Part shown: positions 1-12,350 of the stretch, one piece after another | Layout of the letters: every line of letters starts with the position of its first letter | How positions within the stretch are numbered: the stretch's first letter is position 1 | Source of the DNA: Proteles cristata cristata | Lineage: Eukaryota; Chordata; Mammalia; Carnivora; Hyaenidae | NCBI GenBank assembly: GCA_017311185.1 | Contig: JAESUZ010000346.1 | Span: 1,194,345 to 1,258,344 of the forward strand | Direction: 5' to 3' | DNA length: 64,000 nucleotides | Made by a program: the position numbers and the translations under genes | The notes under the pieces: generated by a model | Told to the model about the DNA's origin: nothing | Database searches by the model: none | Seen by the model: only the letters and a program-made list of their open reading frames with translations

Positions 1-139
1 GAAGTGGTATCTCCTTGTTTTACTTTGCAAATCCCTAATGACCTATAGTGGTGAGCATCCTATTAAATACTTTCTTGCCATCTGTATATTTTTGTTGGTG
101 GAGTGTCTGTTCGGATTGTTCTTACTTTTTATTTTTTAT

Positions 140-362
140 TTTTTTAATTAAAAAATTTTTTAATGTCTATTTATTTGTGAGAGAGACAGACAGACCACAA
201 GCCAGGGAGGGGCAAAGAGAGGAGGAGACACAGAATCCAAAGAAGGCTTCAGGCTCGGAGCTGTCAGCAAAGAGCCCGACGCAGGGCTCGAACCCACAAA
301 CTGCGAGTTCGTGACCTGACCCAAAGTCGGACGCTTATCCAGCTGAGCCACCCAGGTGCCCC
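140..362 (-). mobile_element. SINEC (feliform tRNA-derived SINE)
   Basis: The reverse complement runs from the GGGGCACCTGGGTGGCTCAG head through the B-box-like region to a T-rich (A-tail) end on the + strand. Moderately diverged. Confidence 0.9.
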
Positions 363-1164
363 ATGCCTGTCCTTCATCTACTGAATAGTCTTCTGCACGT
401 AGAGAAATTCCTGCCTGTGGAGTCCTGCCTCCCAATATGAGATGTGGTGATGGTGCAGAAAGGGCATCAGAGGGCTACTCCGGGTGTCTCTCCCCTGGGA
501 TCACAGGTGCAGGGACTTTCTCATCCGACTTGGGTACCGTTCTCCAAGCTTTACCTCAAATTTGGTTCTCTACCTCTGCTCACAATTCTTTCATTGCCCA
601 CATCCTTTACTTATTTCGTTGATGTGAAGAGAATTCAGAGCCTTTGATCACCCAAACAGTAAACAAAACCCCTCCAGCATTATTAACTGCCTGTCCTTTT
701 CATTTACTTCTTTCTGCTTCATCATCCAGAGTCCATTTCTTTTGCTTGGAACTAAGCATGTTGACTGATCAGTTTCCTCAGGACTCAGGCTCCCTGGGAC
801 CCCGAGAAACAGAGGTGAACTTTCAAGCACTTGTGTTTACAGGAGTTTTGCTACAAAAATATTTGCGGGGACCAAAATAGCACAGATGGCCATCTGAGAC
901 TGGACGCCAGATTGTTTATATCAGTGAGTTACCCCGTGGGACAGGCAGGAACTGAAAAACCGGAAACGAAAGATGCTGGATTTAGAAGAATCATCTTCAG
1001 TGTGAAAATCTCTCAGCACCAGCCCTTCTTCGGAGGCAATAATCAGGATGTATATTGGGCTACAGTAGAAAGTTAGATTTTAAGGAGACCTCAGGGTTAA
1101 AACTTAGATTGTCTCATCTGTTGCTTGGGTGATGCCTTGGACAAGACCCTTGACATTTCTTTCT

Positions 1165-1345
1165 TTTTTAATAATCTTTTTTAAAAAGTTTATTTACTTA
1201 TTTTGAGAGAGAGAGAGAGCCTCAAGCAGCCTTTGCACCGTCAGTGCCGAGCCTGACGCAGGGCTCCAGCTCATGAACCATGAGATCATGACCTGAGCCA
1301 AAATCCAGAGTTGGATGCTCAACTGACCGAGCCACTCAGGCGCCC
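1165..1345 (-). mobile_element. SINEC, diverged
   Basis: The head GGGCGCCTGAGTGGCTCGGT is readable on the minus strand. The CT-rich body is shortened. Confidence 0.85.
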
Positions 1346-1660
1346 TATCATATACTTTTTAGACAAAGACAATGCATCTGTGAAGAGCTGACGGGACAAA
1401 GAGAACTTAACTTTGGGAAGTTCAGTTAGTAAGGAATTCTAAACAGCATTTGGGCTGGGGTAGTAAATTAGTAAAGAGTAACAAGGGCCTCTCTATACAG
1501 CCTTCCCAGCTCTAAATTTTCCATCTCTGGTGACAAGGATGTCTCTTTACCTCCTGGTGCAGGGAGAGGACCTTTCGTATGAGAGATTTATTTCCTGCTT
1601 TCCAGAGGATGGAGGAAGGTCTGAGTGTCCTTCCTCCACTGGCTGTCTCTTAAGTGATTT

Positions 1661-1864
1661 ATTTTTAACTATTTTAACATTTATTTATTTTGGAGAGACA
1701 GAGAGAGAGCATTAGTGAGGGCAGAGAGAGTGGGAGACACAGAATCCGAGGCAGGCTCCAGGCTCTTAACACAGAGCTGGATGCGGGACTCGAATTCACG
1801 AACTGTGAGATTGTGACCTGAGCCGAAGTCGGACGCTTAACCAACTGAGCCACGCAGGTGCCCC
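1661..1864 (-). mobile_element. SINEC with target-site duplication
   Basis: Full-length copy flanked by TTAAGTGATTT at 1650-1660 and 1865-1875. Confidence 0.92.
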
Positions 1865-2301
1865 TTAAGTGATTTTTATTTCAAATAACCAATGGGTTAT
1901 TTGGGGAGGCTTGGCCTTGGCTCTACAGTCCTTCTATCAGCCACTTTCCAGGGCACTTGGGCAGCCCCCTGTGGGGGGGGATGGGCCCGTCCTGGTGTTA
2001 GCCACCTCATGCTTGTGCTGTCTCTTCTTCTCATCACCAGATGACCGTTTTCTAGTCTATTTATACCCTCAGTAACACAGGAACTACCACAGGCCTTTAG
2101 GAAACCTGGAGCGACACCATCGAAATGAAACAAGACCACATAGACGCAAGTGCAGCCTCTGTAACTGACAATTATTAGGAAATATACCAACGAGCCGTGA
2201 TGTGGAAGCTGAGATACATGGTACTTGTTAGCTCAGAATTAGTGTGGTTGCGTAAGACAAAAACGAAGATTGTAATTTCCCTTGAGGAGGTGAAGATAAC
2301 A

Positions 2302-2443
2302 GGGGCGCCTGGGTGGCTCAGTCGGTTAAGCGTCCGACTTCAGCTCACGTCATGATCTCACGGTTCGTGGGTTCGAGTCCCGCATCGGGCTCTGTGCTGA
2401 CAGCTCAGAGCCTGGAGCTGCTTCAGATTCTGTGTCTCTCTCC

Positions 2444-2481
<38 letters not shown>

Positions 2482-2498
2482 TGAAAAAACAAAAAAAA
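2302..2498 (+). mobile_element. SINEC, young
   Basis: Intact head, box A (TGGCTCAGTCGG), box B (GGTTCGAGTCC), a long TC run and an A-rich tail. Flanks share GGTGAAGATA/GGTGAAGGTA. Confidence 0.93.
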
Positions 2499-3050
2499 GG
2501 TGAAGGTACAGGTGGTTTAGCGTGCCGCTATTCAAGGAGTGGGCCCTGGCCTGCCGCTTGTCCTCGGGCCTCTGCGAGGCAAGTTCAAAAACAGGACATT
2601 TAAATACCTTTTAGGAAGGTGACAGCATAATTGTATGTCCGCTGAGTCTAATAACAAAAAATTGGGGCTTGTATTTTTTATGTCTTTTTAGAATTTCTTT
2701 TTTTTATTAATAAATTTATATTGTACAAAAATTGCTCGGTGACAGACTGAAAATCCATTTTTAAAAAATGTCCTCTTCCCCAGTAGCTTGGGAAGACCTA
2801 GTTAGCATGTCTCCGCGTGGACTTTGACTTTGGGGAACTCTGTCCCTGGACAGGTGAGGATCCAGCCACGCTCCATCTTTGGACCCACATTCCCGCATGG
2901 AATGCCACCGAGGGTCCCCCGGGACTGAACTAATCCCTCTTAGCAAGTAATTTTGCCTAAAATGGCACTTACGTGATTTGAAAGCTAACTCTACCTAGAC
3001 CCCAACTCCGCACAGACTATCTACAATGAAGAGATTAAAATCTACATTAA

Positions 3051-3252
3051 AGGGTGCCTGGGGGACTCAGTCCGTTAAATGTCCAACTCTTGGTTTCAGC
3101 TCGGGTCATGATCTCACAGTTCGTGGGTTTGAGCCCCTCATTGGGCTCTGTGCTGATAGCACCAAGTCTGCTTGGGATTCTCTGTCTCCCTCTCTGCCCC
3201 TCCCCTGCTGCTCTCTCTCTCTCACACACACACACAATAAATACATAAATAT
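3051..3252 (+). mobile_element. SINEC, older subfamily
   Basis: Carries the CTTGGGATTCTCTGTCTCCC body of an older subfamily and ends in (CA)n plus AATAAATA. Confidence 0.88.
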
Positions 3253-3659
3253 TTGAGAAAAACAAGCTGTGTTCAGCCTCTACTTGTTTTCTGTGGTCAC
3301 TACAGATGGGCCAGTCTTTCACCGGGTAGGGCTGGATGGCTTCCCACAGGGACTTTCCGTCGGCAGAGCGGAGCTCTCGATGTGGATTAATTCTGCCCTT
3401 GCACACCCATTTCAGTAGCTGCGGCACCGCTGCCTGGGCCAGACAGAACTACGTGTAGAAATGCTGCTGTCTAGAACATTCACAGCTGTTGGGACATCCC
3501 GAGGGTTATGACAATGACACAAAAACTCTGCAGATGAATACTGGGTACGAGGGGCCTCAGTTCTAAGAAAATAGGATTGGAGCTTTGACTCTGTTATTTA
3601 AGAAATAAGGACACTGTTATAACATGAACATCTGTGTGTTATTTCTTGGGTATTTTCAT

Positions 3660-3770
3660 GACAGCAGCTCATTTCCATCCTCACAGTGGGGCTGTTACCA
3701 TTTCCATTTCACATGGAGGATCCGAGGCCCGGGAAAGTCAGAGACTTCCCTACGGTCTCCGGGAGAACTG
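3660..3770 (+). mobile_element. MIR fragment
   Basis: Matches the MIR core pattern: CAT..CCTCACA..GG..GTTACCATTTCCATTTCACA, then GAGGCCCGGGAAAGTCA. Confidence 0.6.
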
Positions 3771-4039
3771 ACCGCTGGCGAAGGGTGCAGGGGAAGCTCT
3801 CCTGTCCTATGCTCTTGCCTGTGCGGGGACGTGGGCCTCAGAGCAGAACCCTGGAGGCCATTCTGTCCCCTCGGGCCCCCATGAGCCCTGTCTGGGAGCA
3901 GCTGTGGGTCTCAGGCTCCAGTTCACATCCCCTTGTTGGGGGGCGGGGGGTGGGGAGAGCACAGCTAGACACACAGAAGACAGGCGGGTGTGGGGGACAA
4001 GGCCTGGTGGCCCCAGGTTCTTTTTTTATATATATATTT

Positions 4040-4263
4040 TAAATGTTTTTTAATTTTTAACTTTTAGATGTTTATTTATTTTTGAGAGAGACAGAGCATG
4101 AGCAGGGGAGGGGCAGAGAGAGAGGGGGACACAGAATCCGAAGCAGGCTCCAGGCTCTGAGCTGTCAGCACAGAGCCTGACGCGGGGTTGGAACCCGTGA
4201 ACTGTAAGATCATGACCTGAGCCACAGTCTGGCGCTTAACCGACTGAACCACCCAGGTGCCCC
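4040..4263 (-). mobile_element. SINEC, first of a tandem pair
   Basis: Full-length reverse copy. It abuts a second copy in the same orientation with no intervening sequence. Confidence 0.9.
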
Positions 4264-4470
4264 AATGTTTATTTATTTCTGAGAGAGAGAGAGAGAGACA
4301 GATAGTGAGCAAAGGAGGGGCAGAGAGAAGGAGATACAGAATTCAAAGCAGGCTCCAGGTTCTGAGCTGTCAGCACAGAGCCACACACAGGGCTCAAACT
4401 TGCAAACCACAAGATCATGACGTGAGTTGAAGTTGGACACTCAACTAACTGAGCCACCCGGGCAACTCCC
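4264..4470 (-). mobile_element. SINEC, second of a tandem pair
   Basis: Starts directly with the A-tail side (AATGTTTATTTATTT) after the head of the previous copy. More diverged than its neighbour. Confidence 0.9.
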
Positions 4471-5899
4471 CTCCCCCAACCAGTGGCCCCAAGTTCTTAT
4501 TCTAACTCTGCCAGGCAGCATGTGAATGAATTTCTTTTACCCAACATCAGCCTTCTCGTGGGCAGGATGCCCACTTCCCAGGATGATGTGAGTTTCACGA
4601 TGTTGTAAGGGTTCTCTCTAGCCTGGGAGAATGTTCAAGAAGGGCAGCTACTGGGAACCATAGACCCGCTTTTCTCTCCAGCTCCTCACTGACCTTATTC
4701 CTGCACTTTCACCAACGCTGAGCCTGTGAGCCCAGGACGCCTTCTGTACAAGAGCGTTTAATGAACAAGCTACACACACGTGACCCAACTCGACAGCTGG
4801 GTCTAAGGCGTCGCCGAGGCCGCTGGTTAGTCGCCTGTCCCCACCTACGTCCCTCCTCCCGCAGGAAGTCCCTTTAGCAGAGTGTGCAGCCAAAGGACGC
4901 CTCTCCTGACTCCCTAGTCGCTGTCCTCGTGACTGGGCTCGGGGAGGAGACGAGACGTGGTGTGCTGTGTGCTTGTCCCCAAAAGTCTCAAAAAGATCCC
5001 TTCTGCCTTCCTACAGTGCGGAACACACGTGTGTCGTGGGGGGGGACAGACACCACTTTGGAGCAGGGACACAGATGGCATTCTAGGGACGATGCAGCTA
5101 GAACGACGCTGGGAACAGTGACGAAAGCTGCGGAGCCAGCCCTGGACTGGCGGCCTGTCTCCTAAGAGACAAAATGAAAACTCTGACCACGCGTAGGCCA
5201 GGGCTCTGCTGGCTTTCCTGCCAGAGGCAGCTGACATCGATCCCAAATAACACAGCAGCCAATAGGAAGGAAAATGTCCCGTCTTCACATCTGACCTGTT
5301 TCTGGCACAGTCGGTGTGTCCAAAATAAAGGGGTGGGGGTGGCATCAAGTTAAGACAAGATGGCACACAGCTGGGTCCAGGCTTTGGCGACCTGAGCGCA
5401 GGATATATCTTCCTCTCATGTCCGCCGCCGCCGGAGAGTCCGATGTGTTTTCACCCTGGGTTTGTTCCTCGTGTCCGTTCGGGCAGAGGGCGGGCTGTGC
5501 GCGACACCAAGGAGGTTTGTAAGGGGCTCCTGGTGTCTGTGTTCGGAAGATTGGAAATGCAGAGACAGCAAGGCGAGAGGAGAGGGTGTCCGCTGTGGGG
5601 GGCAGAGGGGTGCAGGGGCGGAGGAGGTGACAGAGTGCAGCATGGGGGCCCCAAAGGGTGCCGGCGGGGACGGATGCTTGGTGCCCTGGGGACCTGGGAC
5701 CCGGATCCCGCCAGGGGTTCCCAAGCCTCAGCGTGGAACAGCAGCAGAGCAGCGGAAGGGACATCGGGGCTGAGCTGACAGGTGATGGGTCACCCCGTGG
5801 CGGTCCCCGCACTGTGGGCAGAAGACCTTGGGCAAGGAGAGGCGAAGCAGACACCTAATCGGCATCCCAACTTAACCTGCTCACATTCAGTCTTCAAGC

Positions 5900-6668
5900 T
5901 GACCGTCCCATGTCCCCGCACCTCAGTGCACAGCACTGGCAACGTTCCCGCCAAACCTCGAGCCTTTCTCGACCCTTCTCCTCTCACAGCCCACACCCAA
6001 CCCATTAGCAACTCCAGAAGGTCAAGTACATTCCCAAGTACATCCACATTCAGTCGCTGCTCACTGGTCTTCAGCAGTGTCCTCTCCGCCCCACGCTGCG
6101 GCAATGGCCTCCCAGCTGGCCTCCAGTGGATCGCAGCTCACTCGGGGGAAAAGCCAAAGCCCTTACGACATCCTACGGGGCCGGCCCTCCCTGATCTAGT
6201 GTACTCCCCCCTGGGAGAGTGTACCTCTCCCCCGACCCCCACTCACGGCTTTAGCCACACAGGACCCTTCATGTCCCTTAAACATACCAGCTGTGGTCTC
6301 ATCTCAGTGCCTTTGCACCTGCTGCCCTCCGTGTTTGGGAAGCTCTTCCCTCACACATTCTGGTGACTTGTCCCTGCATCTCCTTGGGGTCTTTAGTCAA
6401 ATGTCTGTCTCTCCTTGAGGCCTTCTTGACTAGTAATATCTCACGTCCCCATCTGCTCCCAACCTGATTGCCCTTCCTTAGCCTTTCTGCTGGTGTTCAC
6501 CTGTACGTATGTGACCTGCTATATATTTTGCCTATTTTTTTGGTTCCCGTCTATCTCCCCTGACTTAGAATGTGAGCTTACCAACAAGGACTTGGGTTTC
6601 ATTGACTACTTGATACTCAGCAACCAGAACGGTGCCTGATCCCTAGTGGATGTGCAATAAATATGCCG
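5900..6668 (+). mobile_element. L2 LINE 3' end
   Basis: Shows the classic L2 order: AAAAGCCAAAGCCCTTACGA, then TGCCTTTGCACCTGCTG, then GAGGCCTTCTTGAC, then GAACGGTGCCTG and the GTGCAATAAATAT terminus. Confidence 0.85.
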
Positions 6669-6951
6669 TGTTGCCTTCGGATTGCCTCCTTTTCTTCCTT
6701 CCTCTTGCTTCCCTCGATTACACGGATCCACCCAATGGTGCATTAGTACATAAGCTTCACTAGGGCTCTGTTTTCCGGGGAGCTCAGGCTACCAGAGTCA
6801 GTCACTGGAGGCCTTGAGGCTGGCTGGAGACAGATCCAGATTCAAACCCTGGCAGGCAGTCTACTGCCTCACTGCTATCACTGGTGTTTATTCTCGGAGC
6901 TACATGTGCAAAGACTCGAGGCCAGTTAATCGTCAGAGAAGGCACATTCCC

Positions 6952-7171
6952 GGGGCGCCTGGGGAACTCAGTTGGTTAAGCATCCGACTTCGGCTCAGGT
7001 TATGATCTTGCAGTTTGTGAGTTCAAGCTCCACATCGGGCTCTGAGCTGATGGCTCAGAGCCTGGAGCCTGCTTCGGATTCTGCGTCTCCCCCTCTCTCC
7101 ACCCCTCCTAGGCTCATGCTCTGTCTCTCTCGGTCTCTCAATAATAATAAAAAAGAAAAGAAAAGAAAGAA
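6952..7171 (+). mobile_element. SINEC with target-site duplication
   Basis: Flanked on both sides by AAGGCACATTCCC. The tail is a (GAAAA) microsatellite. Confidence 0.93.
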
Positions 7172-7340
7172 AAGGCACATTCCCAACAGTCTCTACAGCT
7201 TGAAACCCAACTGGCTTCACTTCTACCCTGGCCTCGGTAGTCTCGGCGGGGACACAGGAAAGGTGGTGCAATTTCTGACCGGCAAAGACATAGACACACG
7301 TGGAAATAAAAAGGTATCAATGAAACGGACAGTTTGTGAA

Positions 7341-7346
7341 GTTTAT
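7341..7346 (-). terminator. Possible distal poly(A) signal (TATAAA variant)
   Basis: TATAAA on the gene strand is followed about 40 bases later by a GT-rich run (about 7285-7303). The surrounding AT-rich sequence (about 7340-7640) is free of recognisable repeats, as expected for a 3' UTR end. This is inference only. Confidence 0.22.
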
Positions 7347-8488
7347 ACTTAAAAATTTTCTTAAGAATCCATGTGATTTTCCAGGACCACTCATCATAGC
7401 ACCGAGCCTATGCTGTTCCTTAATAGAAAACGGTCAAAGAGCAAATACTCCAGTTAATTTCCCACAGGTATAAATTATGCAAATAGTCATTTATATCTTC
7501 ATTTACAACGATCAATAAATAAGAGTGCACATTCATACGATTTCTTTTTACAAAGACCCCTTTTTACAAAGCGACGGCTCTCTCTATATATATATCCTAA
7601 ATAGACAAAATAATCCTTGTTCTACAAAAGAACATTTCACTTTTTTTCAATAATTCTCTTGCGCCCTCAATAAAAACGTCGACATTTGTCCATGAAGCTC
7701 TGCCATGACAGAGAAAGAAACTGCAGCGTTGAATCTGTGAGACACACTGCAGACCTTGAAATAAACACCTGTCGCCATCCAATGGAATGGGCTTGTTGCC
7801 AAGTTCAGTCCTCTGTCCCAACGATGTACTGTGGTAGCGAAGAACCATTTTTCTGATCCATCTTTGGCTGCAATGCAGGTGATGCAGGCACTATCTTATG
7901 GTGCAATTCCAAGCACAAACCCTTCCCTCCCCACCCACCCACAGGTACAGTGCCCCGTCAGGGACATTCTACCCAAAGGTGCTGCCCTCTGGCTTCAGGG
8001 ATCCCGTGTTAGAAGACGCACAGCTGGATTCCACTGAGATTTCTCTACCGGTTTATTTGGAGTCGGCTAGGGAAAGGGGGTAAAGCTGGGAAGCGTAGAA
8101 AGGTTCTGTTTACAGCCCTTTGCTCCCACCACTGAACTTGCGCATTTGGAACAGATTTCCCCCGGAAACTGCCTTCGATGCTGACCTAATTCAAGGAGAT
8201 CAGTTTAGGTCAGGGAGCCCGAGGAAGCAGATCTCCTCCGTTCTCCTCCCAACTTTGACCCCCACTCTCACAGCCTACACTTTGTTTCACCAAACCCTTC
8301 CAGAAGGCACCTTCATCAGGTCCTAAGGCCAGAAGCCATGTTCTAAGCTTTGGATTTCACTTACGAAATACAGAGATGCATTTATTTTAAGCAAAGAGGT
8401 CACTTACTGAGCTTAAAAAAATATCGAACTTGCTAACCTTTGGATTTTTCAACCCAGGAAGGACTTTTAAAAAGACTTCCCAACTTCT

Positions 8489-8722
8489 GGGGCGCCTGGG
8501 TGGCTCAGTCGGTTAAGTATCCGACTTCGGCCCAGGTCATGATCTCACGGTTCGTGAGTTCGAGCCCCGCATCAGGCTCTGTGCTGACAGATAGCTCAGA
8601 GCCTGGAGCCTCCTTCAGATTCTGCCTCCCTCTCTCTCTGACCCTCCCCTGCTCACGCTCTCTCTCTCTCTCTCTCAGAAATAAATAAAATATTTTAAAA
8701 AAAAATTAAAAAAAAAAAAAAA
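8489..8722 (+). mobile_element. SINEC, young
   Basis: Near-consensus copy with a long A tail and flanks AAGACTTCCCAACTTCTG / AAGAGTTTCCAACTTCTG. Confidence 0.93.
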
Positions 8723-9306
8723 GAGTTTCCAACTTCTGACCCAGAGAGGTCAATAATTTATTCAAGGTGTCACAGCAGGTGAGCCACAGCCCAGATGTGG
8801 GCTCCCTAGTCCTCCTTTGGAATCTCGTCAACTCTCCAGGTTATGGAAATTCCTGGAGTTTCCTTTCAAGAAGTGGTTCCATCCTTGCCTGACATCTAGG
8901 AACACAGGCAATCATGGCTGTTCTTCCTCAGAGCATAGTCTTGCAGAGAACATTCTATTGACTTTAGGTGAGGCTGAAAGGAGTGGTAGCTGATGCACAT
9001 AGAATAAGCCAAAAAGGCATTTCTGTTTTTGCAGTACTACAAAAAATCACAACTTTTAAACTTAAAACAAAGGAAACGTTAAGTATTCCTATGTCACAGA
9101 CTGACCAATTATGACTTCATGTCCCTATGTTAACTATGGCCAGCACCGTGAGATGTAGTTGTTTTTTGAAGGAGAGAGCCCAATTTCCTGCTCTGAAAAG
9201 CAGGTGTTGGCAGGTGGAGAGGTGATGAGCTGGGGCAGGATGCAGAGTTAATTGGTAGTTGAAGTTTCTGAGGGTAGATGCTGAGATTTTACTGCTAGAG
9301 GTTCTT

Positions 9307-9525
9307 TTTTTAAAAAAATTTTTAATGTTTATTTTTTAGAGAGAGAGAGACAGAGAGACAGAGCATGAATGGGGGAGGAGCAGAGAGACATAGAATCCGA
9401 AGCAGGCTCCAGGCTCTGAGCTAGCTGTCAGCACAGAGCCCGACGCGGAGATCGAACTCACGAACTGTGAGATCATGACCCGAGCATAAGTCGGACACTT
9501 AACCGACTGAGCCCCCAGGAGCCCC
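9307..9525 (-). mobile_element. SINEC with perfect target-site duplication
   Basis: Flanked by ACTGCTAGAGGTTCTTT on both sides. Confidence 0.94.
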
Positions 9526-10537
9526 ACTGCTAGAGGTTCTTTAGAGTCAATCATTTCGGTTGCAAATTTGCAACCCTAGGCTAAAACATGAATTTGGGGC
9601 CTCTCCAGTCATTGTTATGCAAGCATGAAGGGGACACTTAAGTGATTCTGATTCGGGGTTAGGAGGGGAGTACCTGTGCAGAAACTTGGGGGGGGAAGGA
9701 AGGCGGGGCATAGCAACGTGAGTAACCAAGTTCAGTACCTTCCCGACTCTGGGCATCTCCACCCACAGCTGCCAACTAGGCCAAAGTCATCAAGAAGCAG
9801 AACCCCGTGAGGGTAGAGTTTTATTTTCTAAGCAGTGAAGTCCAGGGTGAAAATCAGGGTTTGCAAACAAGAGTCCCATGTTCCTGGCCCTTCCCTTCCT
9901 GGCTCGGTGACCTTGGTTGCTTTGTTTTGTTTTGTTTCCCCGCCCTAGGCTTTAGCTTCAGGTCTGAAATGACCTCCCATGGTTGTGCTGAGGGTCCAGT
10001 GAGTAATGGGTATACGTGGCTTCAACTTCCTCTTTAAAAGGCTCGGGTTAGATTTGAGACCCAGCAGCTGGTGGAACGGAAGGCAGCCAGGAGGGGCTGC
10101 AGAGCAGCTCTGGTCAATGGAACGTAAGGAAAGAAGGCATCTGCAAAGCTTGGAGAGGAAGGGGTGCAGTGTAAGGAGCTACTGGACACTTTTCAGCATC
10201 AACGGCATACTTGCAAGGAAGCACGATTCCTTCAACATGTGTGTATGCGGGGCCACGCCGCACAGAAGATGCTCAGAGGGCTTAATAGTCATCCAGATAC
10301 CAGCTGACAGAGCAGGGACTCAAACCTAGATCTGGCTGATTCCCAAACCTGCGCATTCCCCATCCCACAATACCTCCCGGAGCAGGAGGAGGAGGAGGAA
10401 GGGAGTGAGGACTTAAGGAAGATTGTTTCAGCTGGACGGACCCCTGCTGCATGAAAGCTAGACCTGGCCTCTGGGTTTCGGGAATTTACAAAGTTAGCCG
10501 TGGGATCGGCCCACAGATGGTTGAGTTGTGCTTGCAT

Positions 10538-10742
10538 TAAAAAATTTTTTAATGTTTATTTATTTTTGAGAGAGAGAGAGAGTGAACGTGAGGGCAGAAA
10601 GAGGGAGACACAGAATCCGAAGCAAGGTCCAGGCTCCGAGCTGTCAGCACAGAGCCCGACGTGGGGTTTGAACTCATGAACCGTGAGATCATGACCTGAA
10701 CCGAAGTTGGATACTTAGCTGCCTGAGCCACCCTGGTGTCCC
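10538..10742 (-). mobile_element. SINEC
   Basis: Reverse full-length copy. The flanks share an imperfect CTGTGCTTG-type duplication. Confidence 0.9.
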
Positions 10743-12013
10743 GAACTGTGCTTGTCGTTAAGAACGACGTGGTCAAACAGCACAAAATACTGGTTGTGTT
10801 TCTGGTTTGTTGATGCGACGGCCCTGGGGGGGCGAGGAACTGCTTGCTTGGTGTGTTTTCCTCAAGGTTTTCTGAACAAATCACAAATGCAAGCAAGTCC
10901 CTCTCCCCGGCTCTGTGGAGCAGGGTGGTGTCTACAGACTCCAGGGCAGGCCGGGGCGCACAGGGACCCACGGGTCCTCTGCGGGCTCGTGGAGAAGCCA
11001 GAGATTCCAAGTCTCTGGGAGCGGCCCAATTACTCACCGCACTCACCTCACGCCCGAGCTCAGTCCTGTGATCAACGGTGAAGTGATAAGGCCTGAGAGT
11101 CACTGTTAAGCAAGGAGGGCCTAACCACATGGAGTCTACACACGACAGAACTGTTAGACCCGGGGCACAATTCACCCCAAAGCCATGCTTCTCAGGCACC
11201 GGGCTCACTTCCAGAAACCGCTGTCCTTCCTCCAGGAAATGCCTGACGAGAGGCGGGGTCGAAAGACCTGTGGACTCCGCGTCCGGCAAGGAAGCTACGT
11301 CCCCTCTCTTGGCTCCCTCACCCGGGCTAACTGTCAAGGCAAAGTCCGTGGCAATGTTCAGCCAAGACACATGATCGCCCATGCCAGCTCTCAGCCCTCA
11401 GCATCTCACCTCGGGTCCTGGACTCTGTCCTGGGAGCAGCCCACTCCCAGCTGGAAGGGTCAGAGGAATGACCTACTATTGGGTGGGGGGGTCCCGGGGC
11501 CCAGCATGTCAAATCTTCCCCCAAAGGCCATTTCAGCAGAGATTATTCAATGTCGGGGAGAGAGAAAGAACAAACCTGGAGCTGGAGAGCTTTATGTGTT
11601 TGCTTCTCGGCAAGAGCATCACCGAGAATGGTCTGAGAAGCCACGCCGGCCTGGAATTCCAACACAGCCCACTCTGGGGGCTTTAGGACGTGAAGCTGAG
11701 TACAGGCGGCTAATTTGGCAGAGAACCCCCCCTCCCAGGAAGGTCTGTAAGCAGAAAGACAGGCTGCATCTCAAAATGCCAGTGGGCCTTTGAGTCCCAT
11801 CGCGTGACCGCACGCCTGCGACAGAACCACAGAGTAGTTCTTACCAAAGAAGCTTTGATGGATTCCGAGAGTCGGTAAAACACATTCTTCACCTGTTTAT
11901 GCCCATGTATGTGTGAGAGACTGGCGTCTGAGGTTCTGAGTCCTTGGCAAGGAGGGAGAGGCAGGATAGCCTCAGCGGCTGGAGGATGTAGTTTCGTAGG
12001 AAACATAACTGGG

Positions 12014-12208
12014 CGGGGGTGGGGGGAAGCTGCGTAGGTTGGTCGGTTAAGCATCTGACTCTAGGTTTCAGCTTAGGTCATGATCTCATGGTTCTGAGCG
12101 ACGACATGGAGCCTGCTGGGGATTCTCTCTCCTCTTTCTCTGCCCCTCCCCTGCATGCACACAGTCTCTCGCTCTCAAAATAAATAAACTAAAAAAAAAA
12201 CAAAACAC
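12014..12208 (+). mobile_element. SINEC, diverged
   Basis: The box A region is degraded, but TCGGTTAAGCATCTGACTCT, the CT-rich body and the AATAAATAAA tail remain. The flanks share CATAACTGGG/CATAATTGGG. Confidence 0.8.
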
Positions 12209-12209
12209 C

Positions 12210-12350
12210 ATAATTGGGAATCAAGATGACTATACTGGGGCCACTAACTAGCAGTGTGACTAGTCACGTCCCCTTCCTGACCGTCGGTGTTCTTATTGCT
12301 TAGATGAAGTGCTAGGCCCCTACGAGGTCCCTAACACTACCGAATATCCT
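12210..12350 (-). mobile_element. MIR fragment
   Basis: Contains CACTAACTAGCAGTGTGACT, then GTCACGTCCCCTTCCTGACC and GTTCTTATTG, an inverted MIR core. Confidence 0.55.

Larger units (their letters stand above)
1..7299. other. Left flank, no gene seen
   Basis: This stretch lies beyond the most distal plausible CLMN transcript end. It contains eight SINEs, one L2, a MIR fragment and unremarkable unique sequence (notably 365-1160, 2510-3050, 4480-5850 and 6670-6950). The open frames here overlap repeats or have no protein-like composition. Confidence 0.6.

Noticed and set aside
2302..2400. tRNA-like A and B boxes, as in every SINE here
   Set aside because: They are parts of SINEC heads with A-rich tails and target duplications, not tRNA genes.
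10549..11382. 277-residue reverse open frame
   Set aside because: Its C-terminal part is a SINE read in frame. The rest has no recognisable domain or splice support; GC-rich chance frame.
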